64,000 nucleotides of DNA from Streptomyces sp. 840.1 (lineage in GTDB: Bacteria > Actinomycetota > Actinomycetes > Streptomycetales > Streptomycetaceae). Below, piece after piece: positions 25,581-35,661 of the stretch (the stretch's first letter is position 1; each line of letters starts with the position of its first letter). The position numbers were made by a program, and so were the translations under genes. The stretch lies in the NCBI RefSeq assembly GCF_003751445.1, contig NZ_RJUU01000002.1, forward strand, positions 186,001-250,000. Direction: 5' to 3'. The notes below the pieces were generated by a model. It did not search any database, was not told where the DNA came from, and saw only the letters and a program-made list of their open reading frames with translations.

Positions 25581-25616
25581 ATACATCGGATGATCAGAGC
25601 AGAGGTCCGATGTTAT
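25581..25616 (+). promoter_or_regulatory. Likely GntR operator before the fucose operon
   Basis: ATACATCGGATG (25581-25592) is the exact reverse complement of the 12-mer at 32253-32264 in front of the GntR gene. A second copy of the half, TCCGATGT, lies at 25606-25613, just before the dehydratase start. The site probably binds the GntR/FCD regulator encoded at the operon's far end. Confidence 0.7.
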
Positions 25617-25633
25617 TTCCCCTGGGGGCGCGC

Positions 25634-26971
25634 ATGAGTCAGACCGTCACGGACTTCGAGGTTCACGACATCCGTTTTCCGACCTCGGAACAACTGGACG
25701 GCTCGGACGCCATGAACCCCGATCCCGACTACTCGGCCGCCTATGTAGTACTGCGTACCGACGCCGCGGACAATGACGGTGGCGGTATCGAGGGACATGG
25801 CTTCTGTTTCACCATCGGGCGCGGCAACGAGGTGATGGCAGCCGCCATCCAGGCGCTGCGGCCCTACATCGTGGGCCGTCCCGTGCCCCGCACCGCGGGC
25901 GACCTCGGCGCGCTGTACCGGGACCTCACCCACGACTCCCAACTGCGCTGGCTGGGGCCCGAGAAGGGCGTGATGCACATGGCGGCCGGCGCGGTCGTGA
26001 ACGCGGCCTGGGACCTGGCCGCGAAGCGGGCCGGCAGACCCGTCTGGCAGTTCCTGGCCGAGATGACGCCCGAGGAACTCGTATCCCTCGTCGACTTCCG
26101 CTATCTCAGCGACGCCCTCACCCCCGAGGAGGCGCTCACCATCCTGCGCGCCGCCGAACCGGGCCGGGCCGAGCGGGCCGAGCGGCTGCGCGCCGAGGGA
26201 TATCCCGCCTACACCACCTCGCCCGGCTGGCTCGGCTACTCCGACGACAAGCTGGTCGGACTGGCGAAGCAGGCCGTCGCGGACGGCTTCACCCAGATCA
26301 AGCTGAAGGTCGGCGGAGACCTCGGCGACGACGTGCGCAGGCTCGGGCTCGCCCGGGAGGCCGTGGGCGCCGACGTGCGGATCGCGGTCGACGCCAACCA
26401 GCGCTGGGACGTCGCCGACGCGGTGGAGTGGATGACCGCGCTCGCACCGTACGACCCGCACTGGATCGAGGAGCCGACCAGCCCCGACGACATCCTCGGC
26501 CACGCCGCCGTGCGCGCCGGCCAGCCCGTCAAGGTCGCCACCGGCGAACACGTCGCCAACCGGGTCGTGTTCAAGCAGCTGCTCCAGGCCGGCGCGGTCG
26601 ACTTCGTCCAGATCGACGCCGCACGGGTCGCCGGTGTCAACGAGAACCTGGCGATCCTGCTGCTCGCAGCCAAGTTCGGCGTGCCGGTCTGCCCGCACGC
26701 CGGGGGCGTCGGCCTGTGCGAGCTGGTGCAGCACCTCTCGATGTTCGACTACGTGGCGGTCTCCGGCACCTGGGAGGACCGGGTGATCGAATACGTCGAC
26801 CATCTGCACGAACACTTCGCCGACCCCACGGTGATCGAATCGGGCCGCTACCGGGCCCCGGCGTCCCCGGGCTTCTCCGCCCGGATGCTCCCCGAGTCGA
26901 TCGCCGCACACCGCTATCCGGAGGGCCCCGTATGGCAGGCCCGCCGCACCACCGAGGAGGACAGCCGATGA
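25634..26971 (+). CDS. L-fuconate dehydratase (enolase superfamily)
   Basis: The 445-residue protein matches L-fuconate dehydratase, which converts L-fuconate to 2-keto-3-deoxy-L-fuconate. Family hallmarks are [27 protein letters not shown] at the N-terminus, the KxK base motif IKLKVGGD, metal ligands in [19 protein letters not shown] and [10 protein letters not shown], and the catalytic His in [15 protein letters not shown]. It is the first gene of a sugar catabolism and uptake operon; the next gene starts inside its stop (ATGA). Confidence 0.92.
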   Translation: MSQTVTDFEVHDIRFPTSEQLDGSDAMNPDPDYSAAYVVLRTDAADNDGGGIEGHGFCFTIGRGNEVMAAAIQALRPYIVGRPVPRTAGDLGALYRDLTHDSQLRWLGPEKGVMHMAAGAVVNAAWDLAAKRAGRPVWQFLAEMTPEELVSLVDFRYLSDALTPEEALTILRAAEPGRAERAERLRAEGYPAYTTSPGWLGYSDDKLVGLAKQAVADGFTQIKLKVGGDLGDDVRRLGLAREAVGADVRIAVDANQRWDVADAVEWMTALAPYDPHWIEEPTSPDDILGHAAVRAGQPVKVATGEHVANRVVFKQLLQAGAVDFVQIDAARVAGVNENLAILLLAAKFGVPVCPHAGGVGLCELVQHLSMFDYVAVSGTWEDRVIEYVDHLHEHFADPTVIESGRYRAPASPGFSARMLPESIAAHRYPEGPVWQARRTTEEDSR

Positions 26972-27747
26972 CCGGCACACGCGACTTCGAGGGGATGAAC
27001 GCTCTGGTGACGGGCGGCGCCTCCGGCATCGGGGCCGCCGTCGCGACCACGCTCCTGGAGCGCGGGGCCCGGGTGGCCGTCCTGGACCGGGAGACCGCAG
27101 GCGCCCCCGGGGGCACCCTCGCGCTCAAGGCGGACGTCACCGACGACGCGGCCGTGCGCGACGCGGTCGACCGCGCGGCGGCCGAACTGGGCTCCCTGCA
27201 CACGCTCGTGTCGAACGCGGGCATCGGGTCCATCGGCTCGGTCGAGGACAACGACGACGACGAGTGGACCCGGGTCCTGGACATCAACGTCCTCGGCATG
27301 GTCCGCACCGCCCGGCACGCCCTGCCGCACCTGAGGCGCGCCGCCGCCGAGCGCCCCGGCGCCGTCTCGATCACCCAGACCTGTTCGATCGCCGCCACCG
27401 CCGGGCTGCCGCAGCGCGCCCTGTACAGCGCGAGCAAGGGCGCCGTCCTCTCGCTCACCCTCGCGATGGCCGCCGACCACGTCCGCGAGGGCGTCCGGGT
27501 CAACTGCGTCAACCCCGGCACCGCGGACACCCCGTGGATCGGCCGGCTCCTGGGCCGGGCCGGTGACCCGGAAGCGGAACGCGCCGCGCTCAACGCCCGC
27601 CAGCCGCTGGGCCGGCTGGTCTCCGCCGACGAGGTGGCCGCCGCGATCGTGTACCTCGCCAGTCCCGCCGCGGCCTCCGTGACGGGCACCGCACTGGCGG
27701 TCGACGGCGGCATGCAGGGCCTGCGCCTGCGCCCCGCCGACAGCTGA
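26968..27747 (+). CDS. SDR dehydrogenase of the fucose operon
   Basis: The 259-residue classical short-chain dehydrogenase has the cofactor motif TGGASGIG, the NAG motif SNAGIGS, catalytic Ser in TCSIAA and YSASK, and PGTADTPW. An Asp after strand 2 (VLDRE) points to NAD+. ATGA overlap couples it to the fuconate dehydratase. It most likely oxidises L-fucose or the 2-keto-3-deoxy-L-fuconate intermediate; which one cannot be told from the sequence. Confidence 0.85.
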   Translation: MTGTRDFEGMNALVTGGASGIGAAVATTLLERGARVAVLDRETAGAPGGTLALKADVTDDAAVRDAVDRAAAELGSLHTLVSNAGIGSIGSVEDNDDDEWTRVLDINVLGMVRTARHALPHLRRAAAERPGAVSITQTCSIAATAGLPQRALYSASKGAVLSLTLAMAADHVREGVRVNCVNPGTADTPWIGRLLGRAGDPEAERAALNARQPLGRLVSADEVAAAIVYLASPAAASVTGTALAVDGGMQGLRLRPADS

Positions 27748-27754
27748 CCGGGGG

Positions 27755-27787
27755 GTGCGGTCCGGACCCGGACAGCCCGGACCGCAC
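27755..27787 (+). terminator. Hairpin between SDR and binding-protein genes
   Basis: An 11-bp perfect stem (27755-27765 with 27777-27787) has an 11-nt loop. It may partly terminate or stabilise the mRNA so that the binding protein is made in excess over the enzymes. Confidence 0.45.
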
Positions 27788-27852
27788 TCCTCGTACCATC
27801 CGCACCACCTTCAGATCTCCGAGCCGGTACTCCACAAAGGAACGGGACCCCA

Positions 27853-28893
27853 ATGAGAGTGCGTACGACGAGTGCGGCAGCCTGCGCCGTACTGCTGGCC
27901 GTCACTGCCCTGGCGGGCTGCAACCGCGAATCATCGGACGACGGTGCGGGTGGCGGCAAGGTCGGCATCGACCTGCCGCGCAGCGACAGCGACTTCTGGA
28001 ACTCCTACCAGAACTACATCCAGAAGGGGGTCAAGGGCGGTGAGGTCAAGGCGCTGCCGCTGACCAACTCGCAGAACGACATCGGCAAGCTGGTCGCCAA
28101 CGTCCAGACCTTCACCGACCAGGGCGCCAAGGCCGTGGTGATGGCCCCGCAGGACACCGGCGCGATAGCCGAGTCGCTGAACACGCTGAACGAGAAGAAG
28201 ATCCCGGTCATCAGCGTCGACACCCGCCCCGACAAGGGCGACATCTACATGGTGGTGCGCGCCGACAACAAGGCGTACGGGACGAACGCCTGCAAGTACC
28301 TCGGTGAGCAGCTCAAGGGCAAGGGCAAGGTCGTCGAGTTCCAGGGCGACCTGTCCTCGATCAACGGCCGCGACCGCTCCGAGGCCTTCAAGGCCTGCAT
28401 GGACAAGGACTTCCCCGGCATCAAGGTGTTCGAGCTCGCCACCGACTGGAAGGGCGACGTCGCCTCCGCGAAGCTCCAGTCCACGCTGGCCGCGCACCCC
28501 GACATCAACGGCATCTACATGCAGGCCGGCGGGGTCTTCCTGCAGCCCACGCTCGCCCTCCTGGAGCAGAAGAAGCTGCTGAAGCCGGCCGGTTCGCCGG
28601 GCCACATCACCATCATCTCCAACGACGGCATCCCGGAGGAGTTCGACGCCATCAAGGCCGGGAAGATCGACGCGACGATCTCCCAGCCCGCCGACCTGTA
28701 CGCGAAGTACGCGCTGTACTACGCCAAGGCGGCGCTGGACGGGAAGACCTTCAAGGAGGGCCCGACCGACCACGACTCCACCATCATCAAGATCCCGAAC
28801 GGCTTCGAGGACCAGCTCCCCGCGCCGCTGGTGACCAAGGACAACGTCGACGACCCGAAGCTGTGGGCCAACCAGCTGGAGAAGAAGAGCTAG
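27853..28893 (+). CDS. Sugar ABC transporter binding lipoprotein
   Basis: The 346-residue lipoprotein has a signal peptide ending in the lipobox LAGC. The mature part is a periplasmic-binding-protein-like 4 (ribose type) domain: VGIDLPRSDSDFWNSYQNYI, GAKAVVMAPQDTGAI, IPVISVDTRPDKGD, GKVVEFQGDLSSINGRDRSEA and GIPEEFDAI. It would capture a monosaccharide, probably L-fucose given the operon, and deliver it to the permease. The ATPase gene follows after 2 nt. Confidence 0.9.
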   Translation: MRVRTTSAAACAVLLAVTALAGCNRESSDDGAGGGKVGIDLPRSDSDFWNSYQNYIQKGVKGGEVKALPLTNSQNDIGKLVANVQTFTDQGAKAVVMAPQDTGAIAESLNTLNEKKIPVISVDTRPDKGDIYMVVRADNKAYGTNACKYLGEQLKGKGKVVEFQGDLSSINGRDRSEAFKACMDKDFPGIKVFELATDWKGDVASAKLQSTLAAHPDINGIYMQAGGVFLQPTLALLEQKKLLKPAGSPGHITIISNDGIPEEFDAIKAGKIDATISQPADLYAKYALYYAKAALDGKTFKEGPTDHDSTIIKIPNGFEDQLPAPLVTKDNVDDPKLWANQLEKKS

Positions 28894-28895
28894 CC

Positions 28896-30425
28896 ATGGA
28901 CCAGGCACCACCACCTGCCGTACAGGCGGAAGGCGTCGTCAAACGCTTCGGACCCACCGTCGCGCTCGACGGGGTGAAGCTCACGGTGCAGCCGGGTGAG
29001 TCGCACGCCCTCGTCGGCCGCAACGGCGCGGGCAAATCGACCCTGGTCAGCGTGTTGACCGGACTCCACAAGGCGGACGCGGGCACGGTCACCTTCGGCG
29101 GCGAGCCCGCGCCCGCCTTCGGGGACACCACGGCCTGGCAGTCGAAGGTCGCCTGCGTCTACCAGAAGTCCATGGTCGTCCCCGACCTGACCGTCGCGGA
29201 GAACCTCTTCCTCAACCGGTTCGACGACAACGCCCGCTGGATCAGCTGGGGGCGGCTGCGCAAGCGCGCGGAGCAGCTCCTGGCCGACTACGGCGTGCAG
29301 GTCGACCCGAACACCCGGGCACGCGATCTCGCCGTCGAGCAGCGGCAGTTCGTCGAGATCGCCCGCGCGCTGTCCTTCGGCGCGCGGCTGATCATCCTCG
29401 ACGAGCCGACGGCCCAGCTCGACGCCCGGGGCATCGGACGGCTCTTCGACAAGCTCCGGGAACTGCAGAGCCAGGGAGTGGCGTTCCTCTTCATCTCCCA
29501 CCACCTCCAGGAGGTGTACGAGCTCTGCACGGCGGTCACCGTGTACCGCGACGCCCGCCACGTCCTGACCGCCCCGGTGGCGGACGTGGCCAAGACGGAC
29601 CTGGTGTCGGCGATGACCGGCGAGAAGTCCGGCGGCGCGGTCGCCTGGCACGCCGCCGGCGCCGCCGGCGCCACCGCGCCCCCCGAGGCCTCGGCGGAGC
29701 CCGTCCTGAGCACCGAGGGGCTCACCCTGGAGGACCGGTTCGAACCGCTGGACCTCCAGGTGCGCCCCGGCGAGGTGCTCGGCCTGGCCGGATCCGCGGC
29801 CAGCGGCAACACCGCGCTCGGCGAGGTGCTGGCGGGCATGCGCAAGGCCGGCGGCGGCACGGTCCGGGTACACGGCGAGACCGTGCGCTCGGGGAGCGTG
29901 CCGCACGCGCTGGCCGCCGGGATCGGCTACATACCCGAGGACCGGCACGACCAGGGCCTCGTGCTGCAGCGCAGCGTCGCGGAGAACGCCACCCTCACGG
30001 TGACCGACCAGCTCGGACCGTGGGGGACCGTACTGCCCTCCCGTACGCGGGAGTTCGCCCGGGGCATGATCGAATCACTGGACATCAAGACCCAGGGCCC
30101 CGAGCAGCCCGTCGCCGGGCTCTCCGGCGGCAACCAGCAGAAGGTGGTGGTCGCCCGCGCGCTGGCCCGCAAGCCCAGCGTGCTGGTGGCCGTTCGGCCC
30201 ACCGCGGGCGTGGACGTCAAGTCCAAGGACTCGCTCCTCGGAGTCGTCCGGCGGGTGGCCGACGAGGGTAACGCCGCGGTCGTCGTCTCCGACGAGCTGG
30301 ACGATCTGCGGGTCTGCGACCGGGTGCTCGCCCTGTTCCACGGGCGAGTGGTCGCCACGTTCGAAAGCGGGTGGACCGACGGGGAACTCGTCGCCGCCAT
30401 GGAAGGTGTGGGGGAAAGGGAATGA
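28896..30425 (+). CDS. Sugar ABC transporter ATPase (RbsA-type)
   Basis: The 509-residue protein has two fused nucleotide-binding domains. The first is complete: Walker A GRNGAGKST, DLAVEQRQFVEIARAL in the signature position, and Walker B LIILDEPTAQLD. The second has a non-functional Walker A (GSAASGNTA), an intact signature LSGGNQQKVVVARAL, and a Walker B reading VLVAVRPTAGVD, so the catalytic Glu is missing. Loss in the second Walker A is common in this family; loss of its DEPT is not. It energises the fucose-operon permease at the membrane. Confidence 0.9.
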   Translation: MDQAPPPAVQAEGVVKRFGPTVALDGVKLTVQPGESHALVGRNGAGKSTLVSVLTGLHKADAGTVTFGGEPAPAFGDTTAWQSKVACVYQKSMVVPDLTVAENLFLNRFDDNARWISWGRLRKRAEQLLADYGVQVDPNTRARDLAVEQRQFVEIARALSFGARLIILDEPTAQLDARGIGRLFDKLRELQSQGVAFLFISHHLQEVYELCTAVTVYRDARHVLTAPVADVAKTDLVSAMTGEKSGGAVAWHAAGAAGATAPPEASAEPVLSTEGLTLEDRFEPLDLQVRPGEVLGLAGSAASGNTALGEVLAGMRKAGGGTVRVHGETVRSGSVPHALAAGIGYIPEDRHDQGLVLQRSVAENATLTVTDQLGPWGTVLPSRTREFARGMIESLDIKTQGPEQPVAGLSGGNQQKVVVARALARKPSVLVAVRPTAGVDVKSKDSLLGVVRRVADEGNAAVVVSDELDDLRVCDRVLALFHGRVVATFESGWTDGELVAAMEGVGERE

Positions 30426-31474
30426 CCGGCACGCTACGGCCGTCCACGGCCGACGACATCAACACGGTCCCGAAGGGCGGGCCCGGGGACGACAGCCCGC
30501 TGAGCCGGCTCAAGCTGATCCGGTGGAGCGACTTCTCGCTGGTGCCGGTGATCCTGGTGCTGATGGTGATCGGCTTCATCGTGTCGCCGGTCTTCCTCAC
30601 CTCGGACAACCTGATCAGCGTCGTCCAGCAGTCGTCCGAGCTCAGCCTGCTGGTCCTGGGCCAGGCGCTGATCCTGATCTGCGGACGGATGGACCTGTCC
30701 CTGGAGTCGACGATCGGCATCGCGCCCGTCGTCGCCATGTGGCTGGTGCTGCCCGGCGACGACGGCCGCTTCGCGGGCCTGGGAATACTCCCCACCTGGA
30801 TGGCGATACCGCTCTGCCTGCTGGTGGGCCTCGTCATCGGCGCGATCAACGGCTTCCTGATGCTGAAGCTGCGGGTCAACGGCTTCATCGCCACGCTCGG
30901 CATGCTGACCATGCTGCGCGGACTCCACATCGGCATCACCGAGGGCAAGTCCATCACCGACGTCCCGGAGTCCTTCCGCTACCTCGGCAAGACCTCGTGG
31001 TTCGGCGCACCGGCCGCCGTCTGGATCTGCCTGGTGCTCTTCGCGATCGGCGGCGCGGCGCTGGCCTGGCTGCGCCACGGACGCTCGCTGTACGCGATCG
31101 GCGGCAACCCGGAGGCGGCGCGCGCCGCCGGTATCCGGGTCGACCGGGTCACCTGGATCGTCCTCGCCATCGGCGGCCTGCTGGCCGCCTTCGCGGGCAT
31201 CCTCTACACCGGCCACTACGGCGCGGTCGCCGCGACGCAGGGCAACGGCTGGATCTTCCAGGTGTTCGCCGCGGCGGTGATCGGCGGCATCAGCCTCAAG
31301 GGCGGCCGAGGAACCCTGTTCGGCGCGCTGACCGGCGTTCTGACGCTCCAGCTGGTGGTCAACGTGATGACCCTCGGCGGCGTCCCGGCGCTCTGGAACC
31401 AGTTCCTCAACGGCGCGATCATCATCGTCGCGCTGGTCATCTCCCGCTTCGCGAGCGGCGAGAAGCAGGACTGA
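30422..31474 (+). CDS. Sugar ABC transporter permease (RbsC-type)
   Basis: The 350-residue integral membrane protein has about eight to ten hydrophobic segments starting at FSLVPVILVLMVIGFIVS. Typical family motifs are present: ALILICGRMDLSLESTIGIAPV, GAINGFLMLKLRVNGFIATLGML and YAIGGNPEAARAAGI. It forms the channel for the binding protein and ATPase encoded upstream. Its ATG overlaps the ATPase stop (ATGA). A terminator follows at 31486. Confidence 0.9.
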   Translation: MTGTLRPSTADDINTVPKGGPGDDSPLSRLKLIRWSDFSLVPVILVLMVIGFIVSPVFLTSDNLISVVQQSSELSLLVLGQALILICGRMDLSLESTIGIAPVVAMWLVLPGDDGRFAGLGILPTWMAIPLCLLVGLVIGAINGFLMLKLRVNGFIATLGMLTMLRGLHIGITEGKSITDVPESFRYLGKTSWFGAPAAVWICLVLFAIGGAALAWLRHGRSLYAIGGNPEAARAAGIRVDRVTWIVLAIGGLLAAFAGILYTGHYGAVAATQGNGWIFQVFAAAVIGGISLKGGRGTLFGALTGVLTLQLVVNVMTLGGVPALWNQFLNGAIIIVALVISRFASGEKQD

Positions 31475-31485
31475 CGAGCGGTGCA

Positions 31486-31524
31486 CGGACGCCGGACGGG
31501 CACGATCAGCCCGTCCGGCGTCCG
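31486..31524. terminator. Bidirectional terminator
   Basis: A perfect 16-bp stem (31486-31501 with 31509-31524) and 7-nt loop lie between the converging permease and GntR genes. Confidence 0.8.
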
Positions 31525-31566
31525 AGGGCCGGGGCACGGGGCGGAGCCCCGAACCCCGGCCTCCGT

Positions 31567-32238
31567 TCACAGAGTGGAGCGCAGCCACTGCTCCACGCTC
31601 GCCACATGCACCGTCGCCCAGGCCCGAGCGGCCTCCGCGTCGCGGTCCCGCAGTGCGGACACGATCGCCCGGTGCTCGTGGAGCGTGCGGCTCACCGCGT
31701 CCTCCTGGGTCAGACCGCGCCAGACCCGGGCCCGCGTCGTCGGCCCCGAGAGCCCGTCCAGCAGCGAGCAGAGCACCGAGTTTCCGGACGACTGCACGAT
31801 GCCGCGGTGGAAGTCCAGATCGCAGGCCACCAGCTCCTCGACCGATGGGCGGCTGCCCAGGGCATCCAGCTGCGAGCTCAGCAGATCCAGCTGCTCCTCG
31901 CTGATCCGGCTCGCCGCCATCGCGGTCGCGGCCGGTTCCAGGATCCGGCGGACCGCCAGGAACTCCAGCACCGTGTCGTCGCGGTGGAAGTCCACCACGA
32001 AGCTCAGTGCCTCCAGCAGCAGTTGCGGATCCAGACTGGTGACGTACGTGCCGTCGCCCTGCCGTACGTCGAGAATGCGGATCAGCGACAGGGCGCGCAC
32101 CGCCTCCCGCAGCGAGTTGCGGGACAGGCCGAGCTCCGCGGCGAGTTCGCTCTCCTTGGGGAGACGATCGCCGGGCCGTAGCGCACCCGAGACGATCATT
32201 CCCTTGATCTTCTCGATGGCCTCGTCAGTGACAGCCAT
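31567..32238 (-). CDS. GntR/FCD-family regulator of the fucose operon
   Basis: The 223-residue protein has a FadR-type winged helix (IKGMIVSGALRPGDRLP, ELAAELGLSRNSLREAVRAL) followed by an FCD all-helical effector domain with metal or ligand residues in CDLDFHRGIV and EHRAIVSAL. Such proteins are usually repressors released by a sugar acid. The dyad in front of it (32252-32264) recurs before the fuconate dehydratase, which supports autoregulation plus control of the convergent operon. ATG 32238 is chosen because homology starts there. Confidence 0.88.
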   Translation of the reverse strand: MAVTDEAIEKIKGMIVSGALRPGDRLPKESELAAELGLSRNSLREAVRALSLIRILDVRQGDGTYVTSLDPQLLLEALSFVVDFHRDDTVLEFLAVRRILEPAATAMAASRISEEQLDLLSSQLDALGSRPSVEELVACDLDFHRGIVQSSGNSVLCSLLDGLSGPTTRARVWRGLTQEDAVSRTLHEHRAIVSALRDRDAEAARAWATVHVASVEQWLRSTL

Positions 32239-32251
32239 GGGCGACCTCCAG

Positions 32252-32264
32252 ACATCCGATGTAT
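32252..32264 (-). promoter_or_regulatory. Likely GntR autoregulatory operator
   Basis: ACATCCGATGTAT contains the near-perfect dyad ACATC-C-GATGT and lies 14 nt upstream of the GntR start. Its 12 bases 32253-32264 recur inverted at 25581-25592. Confidence 0.7.
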
Positions 32265-32400
32265 CGCCCCCATTATGCGTCCCCGGAGGCGGCCGATACG
32301 CCCTTCGGGGCAACCGGTACGACGCCACCCGCGAGACGCGGTGCGTTTCGGGCGGTTCTGGGCGGCAGAGTCCGAAAACCGCTCACCGCCCGCACGCACG

Positions 32401-32438
32401 GGAGGGGGCGGCGTCCACGGATGGACACCGCCCCCTCC
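32401..32438 (-). terminator. Terminator of the glycerol operon
   Basis: Arms 32401-32417 and 32422-32438 pair over 17 positions with one mismatch that becomes a G-U pair only in minus-strand RNA. It lies 7 nt after the glpD stop, matching the direction of the operon. Confidence 0.75.
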
Positions 32439-32445
32439 TCGCGGC

Positions 32446-34059
32446 TCAGCTCCTGCGGCCGCCGAGCACGGACTCCACGCCGGCCCGGATCTCGTCCGTG
32501 GCCAGACCCCGGATCGTCAGCGTCGTGCGGCGCCGCAGCACGTCGTCCGCCGTCTCGGCCCACTCGTGGTCGCGCGCGTAGGCGACCTGTGCCCAGATCT
32601 CCGGCGCGTCCGGGTGGATGCGCGCGGCGAGCGCCGGGTCCTCGTTGGCCAGCCGGGCGATGTCGAAGGACAGCGAACCGTAGTGCGTGGCCAGATGCCG
32701 TGCCGTGTCGGCGGACATCCGCGGCCCCGGCGCACCGCCGTCGACGAGCAGCCGGTGCGCCACCGCGTTCGGGTTGGCGATACCGGGCAGCGGCAGCTTC
32801 TTCGGCAGCCGGGCCATCGGCTCCATGTCCTCGGCCAGCGGGTGCCCGGGGAGCGCGGCCAGCTTGTTCATCACCGTCCGGCCGATGTGGCGGAACGTCG
32901 TCCACTTGCCGCCCGCGACCGAGAGCATCCCGCCCCGGCCCTCCGTCACGACCGTCTCGCGCTTGGCCTTGGCGGTGCCCCCTGGGCCGCCCGGCAGCAC
33001 CCGCAGACCCGCGAAGGAGTACGTGATCAGATCGCGCGACAGCTGCTGGTCCCGGACCGAGAACGCCGCCTCGTCCAGGATCTGCGCGGTGTCCTTCTCG
33101 GTGACCGAGACATCCGCCGGATCGCCCTCGTACTCCTCGTCCGTCGTACCGAGCAGCAGCATGTCCTCCCACGGCAGGGCGAACGTGATGCGGTACTTGT
33201 CGATCGGGGTGGCGAGGGCGGCCTTCCACGGCCGGGTGCGCTTCAGGACCAGGTGCGCGCCCTTGGACAGGCGTATGGAAGGCGCCGCGTCCGGGTTCTC
33301 CATCTTGCGCAGGTGGTCGACCCACGGCCCGGTGGCGTTCAGCACCAGACGGGCGTTGATCCCGAACTCCGTACCGTCCACGGCGTCCCGCAGATCCGCA
33401 CCGGTCACCCGGCCCCGGGTGAAGCGGAGCCCGGTCACCGCGGCGTGGTTGAGCACGGCGGCGCCCGCCTCGACGGCCGCGCGGACCGTCATCAGCGCCA
33501 TCCGCGCGTCGTTCATCTGGTCGTCGCCGTAGACCGCGACGGCCTTCAGGTTGTCGGTCCGCAGCTCCGGCACGTCGCGCTGCGCCTTCGCCGGGCTGAT
33601 CACATGGCCGACGCCGTCACCGAACGCGGAGAGCGCCGAGTACGCGAACACGCCCGCGCCGAGCTTGGCCGCGCCGTGCGGCCCGCCCTTGTAGACCGGC
33701 AGGTAGAAGGTGAGCGGGTTGGCGAGGTGCGGTGCGACCTGACGGGAGACCGCACGCCGCTCGAAGTGGTTCTCCGCCACCAGCTTCACCGCACCGGTCT
33801 GGAGGTAGCGCAGACCGCCGTGGAGCAGCTTGGACGAGGCGGAGGAGGTGGCACCGGCGAAGTCGCCGGCGTCCACCAGGGCCACCCGCAGCCCGGACTG
33901 CGCGGCGTGCCAGGCGGTGGAGATGCCCAGGATGCCGCCGCCGATCACCAGGAGGTCGTACGTCGCCTTGGAAAGCTGCTCCCGGGTCTCGGCGCGGCTC
34001 GGAAGGGAGCCGGAGGCCGGATGCGTCCCGAGGGCGGGGACGCTCTGCAGGGTGGTCAT
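32446..34059 (-). CDS. glpD: Glycerol-3-phosphate dehydrogenase
   Basis: The 537-residue FAD enzyme (GlpD/GylB) oxidises glycerol 3-phosphate to dihydroxyacetone phosphate, passing electrons to the membrane quinone pool. It has the FAD-binding DLLVIGGGILGISTAWHAAQSG, the family motif SSKLLHGGLRYLQ, LLGTTDEEYEGDP, SVAGGKWTTFR and a C-terminal helical domain. GAGGAG precedes the ATG. The start lies 5 nt after the glpK stop, so it is the last gene of the glpF-glpK-glpD transcript. Confidence 0.95.
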   Translation of the reverse strand: MTTLQSVPALGTHPASGSLPSRAETREQLSKATYDLLVIGGGILGISTAWHAAQSGLRVALVDAGDFAGATSSASSKLLHGGLRYLQTGAVKLVAENHFERRAVSRQVAPHLANPLTFYLPVYKGGPHGAAKLGAGVFAYSALSAFGDGVGHVISPAKAQRDVPELRTDNLKAVAVYGDDQMNDARMALMTVRAAVEAGAAVLNHAAVTGLRFTRGRVTGADLRDAVDGTEFGINARLVLNATGPWVDHLRKMENPDAAPSIRLSKGAHLVLKRTRPWKAALATPIDKYRITFALPWEDMLLLGTTDEEYEGDPADVSVTEKDTAQILDEAAFSVRDQQLSRDLITYSFAGLRVLPGGPGGTAKAKRETVVTEGRGGMLSVAGGKWTTFRHIGRTVMNKLAALPGHPLAEDMEPMARLPKKLPLPGIANPNAVAHRLLVDGGAPGPRMSADTARHLATHYGSLSFDIARLANEDPALAARIHPDAPEIWAQVAYARDHEWAETADDVLRRRTTLTIRGLATDEIRAGVESVLGGRRS

Positions 34060-34064
34060 GTTTC

Positions 34065-35606
34065 TTACTCCTCGTCCTCGAGCCAGTCCATGGTCCGCTG
34101 TACGGCCTTGAGCCAGCTCTTGTACTCGCGGTCGCGGGTCTCCGCGTCCATGCGGGGGGTCCACTCGGCGGCCCGGCGCCAGTTGGCGCGCAGCGCGTCG
34201 GTGTCCGGCCAGAAGCCGACGGCGAGGCCGGCGGCGTAGGCGGCGCCGAGGCAGGTGGTCTCGGCGACCATGGGCCGCACCACGGGTGCGTCCAGGAAGT
34301 CGGCGAGGGTCTGCATCAGCAGGTTGTTGGAGGTCATGCCGCCGTCGACCTTGAGCGCGGTCAGCTCGACGCCGGAGTCCTTGGTCATGGCGTCGCTGAT
34401 CTCACGCGTCTGCCAGGCGGTTGCCTCCAGCACGGCACGGGCGATGTGCGCCTTGGTGACGTAGCGGGTGAGACCGGCGATGACGCCGCGGGCGTCGGGG
34501 CGCCAGTACGGGGCGAACAGGCCGGAGAAGGCGGGCACGAAGTACGCGCCGCCGTTGTCCTCGACCGACGAGGCCAGGGTCTCGATCTCGGCCGCGGACT
34601 GGATCAGGCCCATCTGGTCGCGCATCCACTGCACCAGCGAACCGGTGACGGCGATCGACCCCTCCAGGGCGTAGACCGGCTTCTGGTCGCCGATCTGGTA
34701 GCCGACCGTGGTCAGCAGCCCGTTGTAGGAGTTGACGGGCGTCTCACCGGTGTTCATCAGCATGAACGTGCCGGTGCCGTAGGTGGACTTCGCCTCGCCC
34801 TCGGAGTAGCAGGTCTGGCCGAACAGCGCGGCCTGCTGGTCACCGAGCGCCGAGGCGACGGGCACGCCGTCGAGCACGCCGCCCTTGGCGTGGCCGTAGA
34901 CCTCGGCCGAGGACCGGATCTCGGGCAGCACCGCGGCCGGGATGCCGATGGAGGAGAGGATCTTGTCGTCCCACGCCATCTTGTGCAGGTTCATCAGGAG
35001 CGTGCGGGAGGCGTTGGTGACGTCGGTGACGTGCACGCCGCCGTCGGTGCCGCCGGTCAGGTTCCAGATGACCCAGGAGTCCATGGTGCCGAAGAGGATG
35101 TCGCCCCGCTCGGCCCGCTCGCGCAGCCCCTCGACGTTGTCGAGCAGCCAGCGGACCTTGGGCCCGGCGAAGTACGAGGCGAGCGGCAGGCCCGTCTCAC
35201 GGCGGAAGCGGTCCTGGCCCACGTTGCGGCCGAGCTCCCGGCAGAGCGCGTCGGTGCGCGTGTCCTGCCAGACGAGGGCGTTGTGGACGGGCTCGCCGGT
35301 GTTCTTGTCCCACATCAGCGTGGTCTCGCGCTGATTGGTGATGCCGATGGCCTTCACGTCGGCGGCGGTGATGCCCGCCTTGACGATGGCGCCGGCCACG
35401 ACCTCCTGGACGTTCTCCCAGATCTCGGTCGCGTCGTGCTCGACCCAGCCCGGCTTCGGCAGGATCTGCTCGTGCTCCTTCTGGTCGACGGAGACGATCC
35501 GGCCGTCCTTGTCGAAGACGATGCAGCGGCTGGAGGTGGTGCCCTGGTCGATGGCCGCGATGAACGGCCCGGTTCCGTGGGTGCCGGTGGTGTGTGCGTC
35601 GGTCAC
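34065..35606 (-). CDS. glpK: Glycerol kinase
   Basis: The 513-residue FGGY-family kinase (GylA) phosphorylates glycerol with ATP. It has the N-terminal phosphate-binding [52 protein letters not shown] and [20 protein letters not shown] near the C-terminus. The length is normal. It sits between glpF and glpD in the gyl operon. Confidence 0.96.
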   Translation of the reverse strand: MTDAHTTGTHGTGPFIAAIDQGTTSSRCIVFDKDGRIVSVDQKEHEQILPKPGWVEHDATEIWENVQEVVAGAIVKAGITAADVKAIGITNQRETTLMWDKNTGEPVHNALVWQDTRTDALCRELGRNVGQDRFRRETGLPLASYFAGPKVRWLLDNVEGLRERAERGDILFGTMDSWVIWNLTGGTDGGVHVTDVTNASRTLLMNLHKMAWDDKILSSIGIPAAVLPEIRSSAEVYGHAKGGVLDGVPVASALGDQQAALFGQTCYSEGEAKSTYGTGTFMLMNTGETPVNSYNGLLTTVGYQIGDQKPVYALEGSIAVTGSLVQWMRDQMGLIQSAAEIETLASSVEDNGGAYFVPAFSGLFAPYWRPDARGVIAGLTRYVTKAHIARAVLEATAWQTREISDAMTKDSGVELTALKVDGGMTSNNLLMQTLADFLDAPVVRPMVAETTCLGAAYAAGLAVGFWPDTDALRANWRRAAEWTPRMDAETRDREYKSWLKAVQRTMDWLEDEE

Positions 35607-35661
35607 GGTGTGCTCCCGGAGGTCTGTGAGGTCTTGGGGTTACGGCTCTGGGCCCGGTGTC

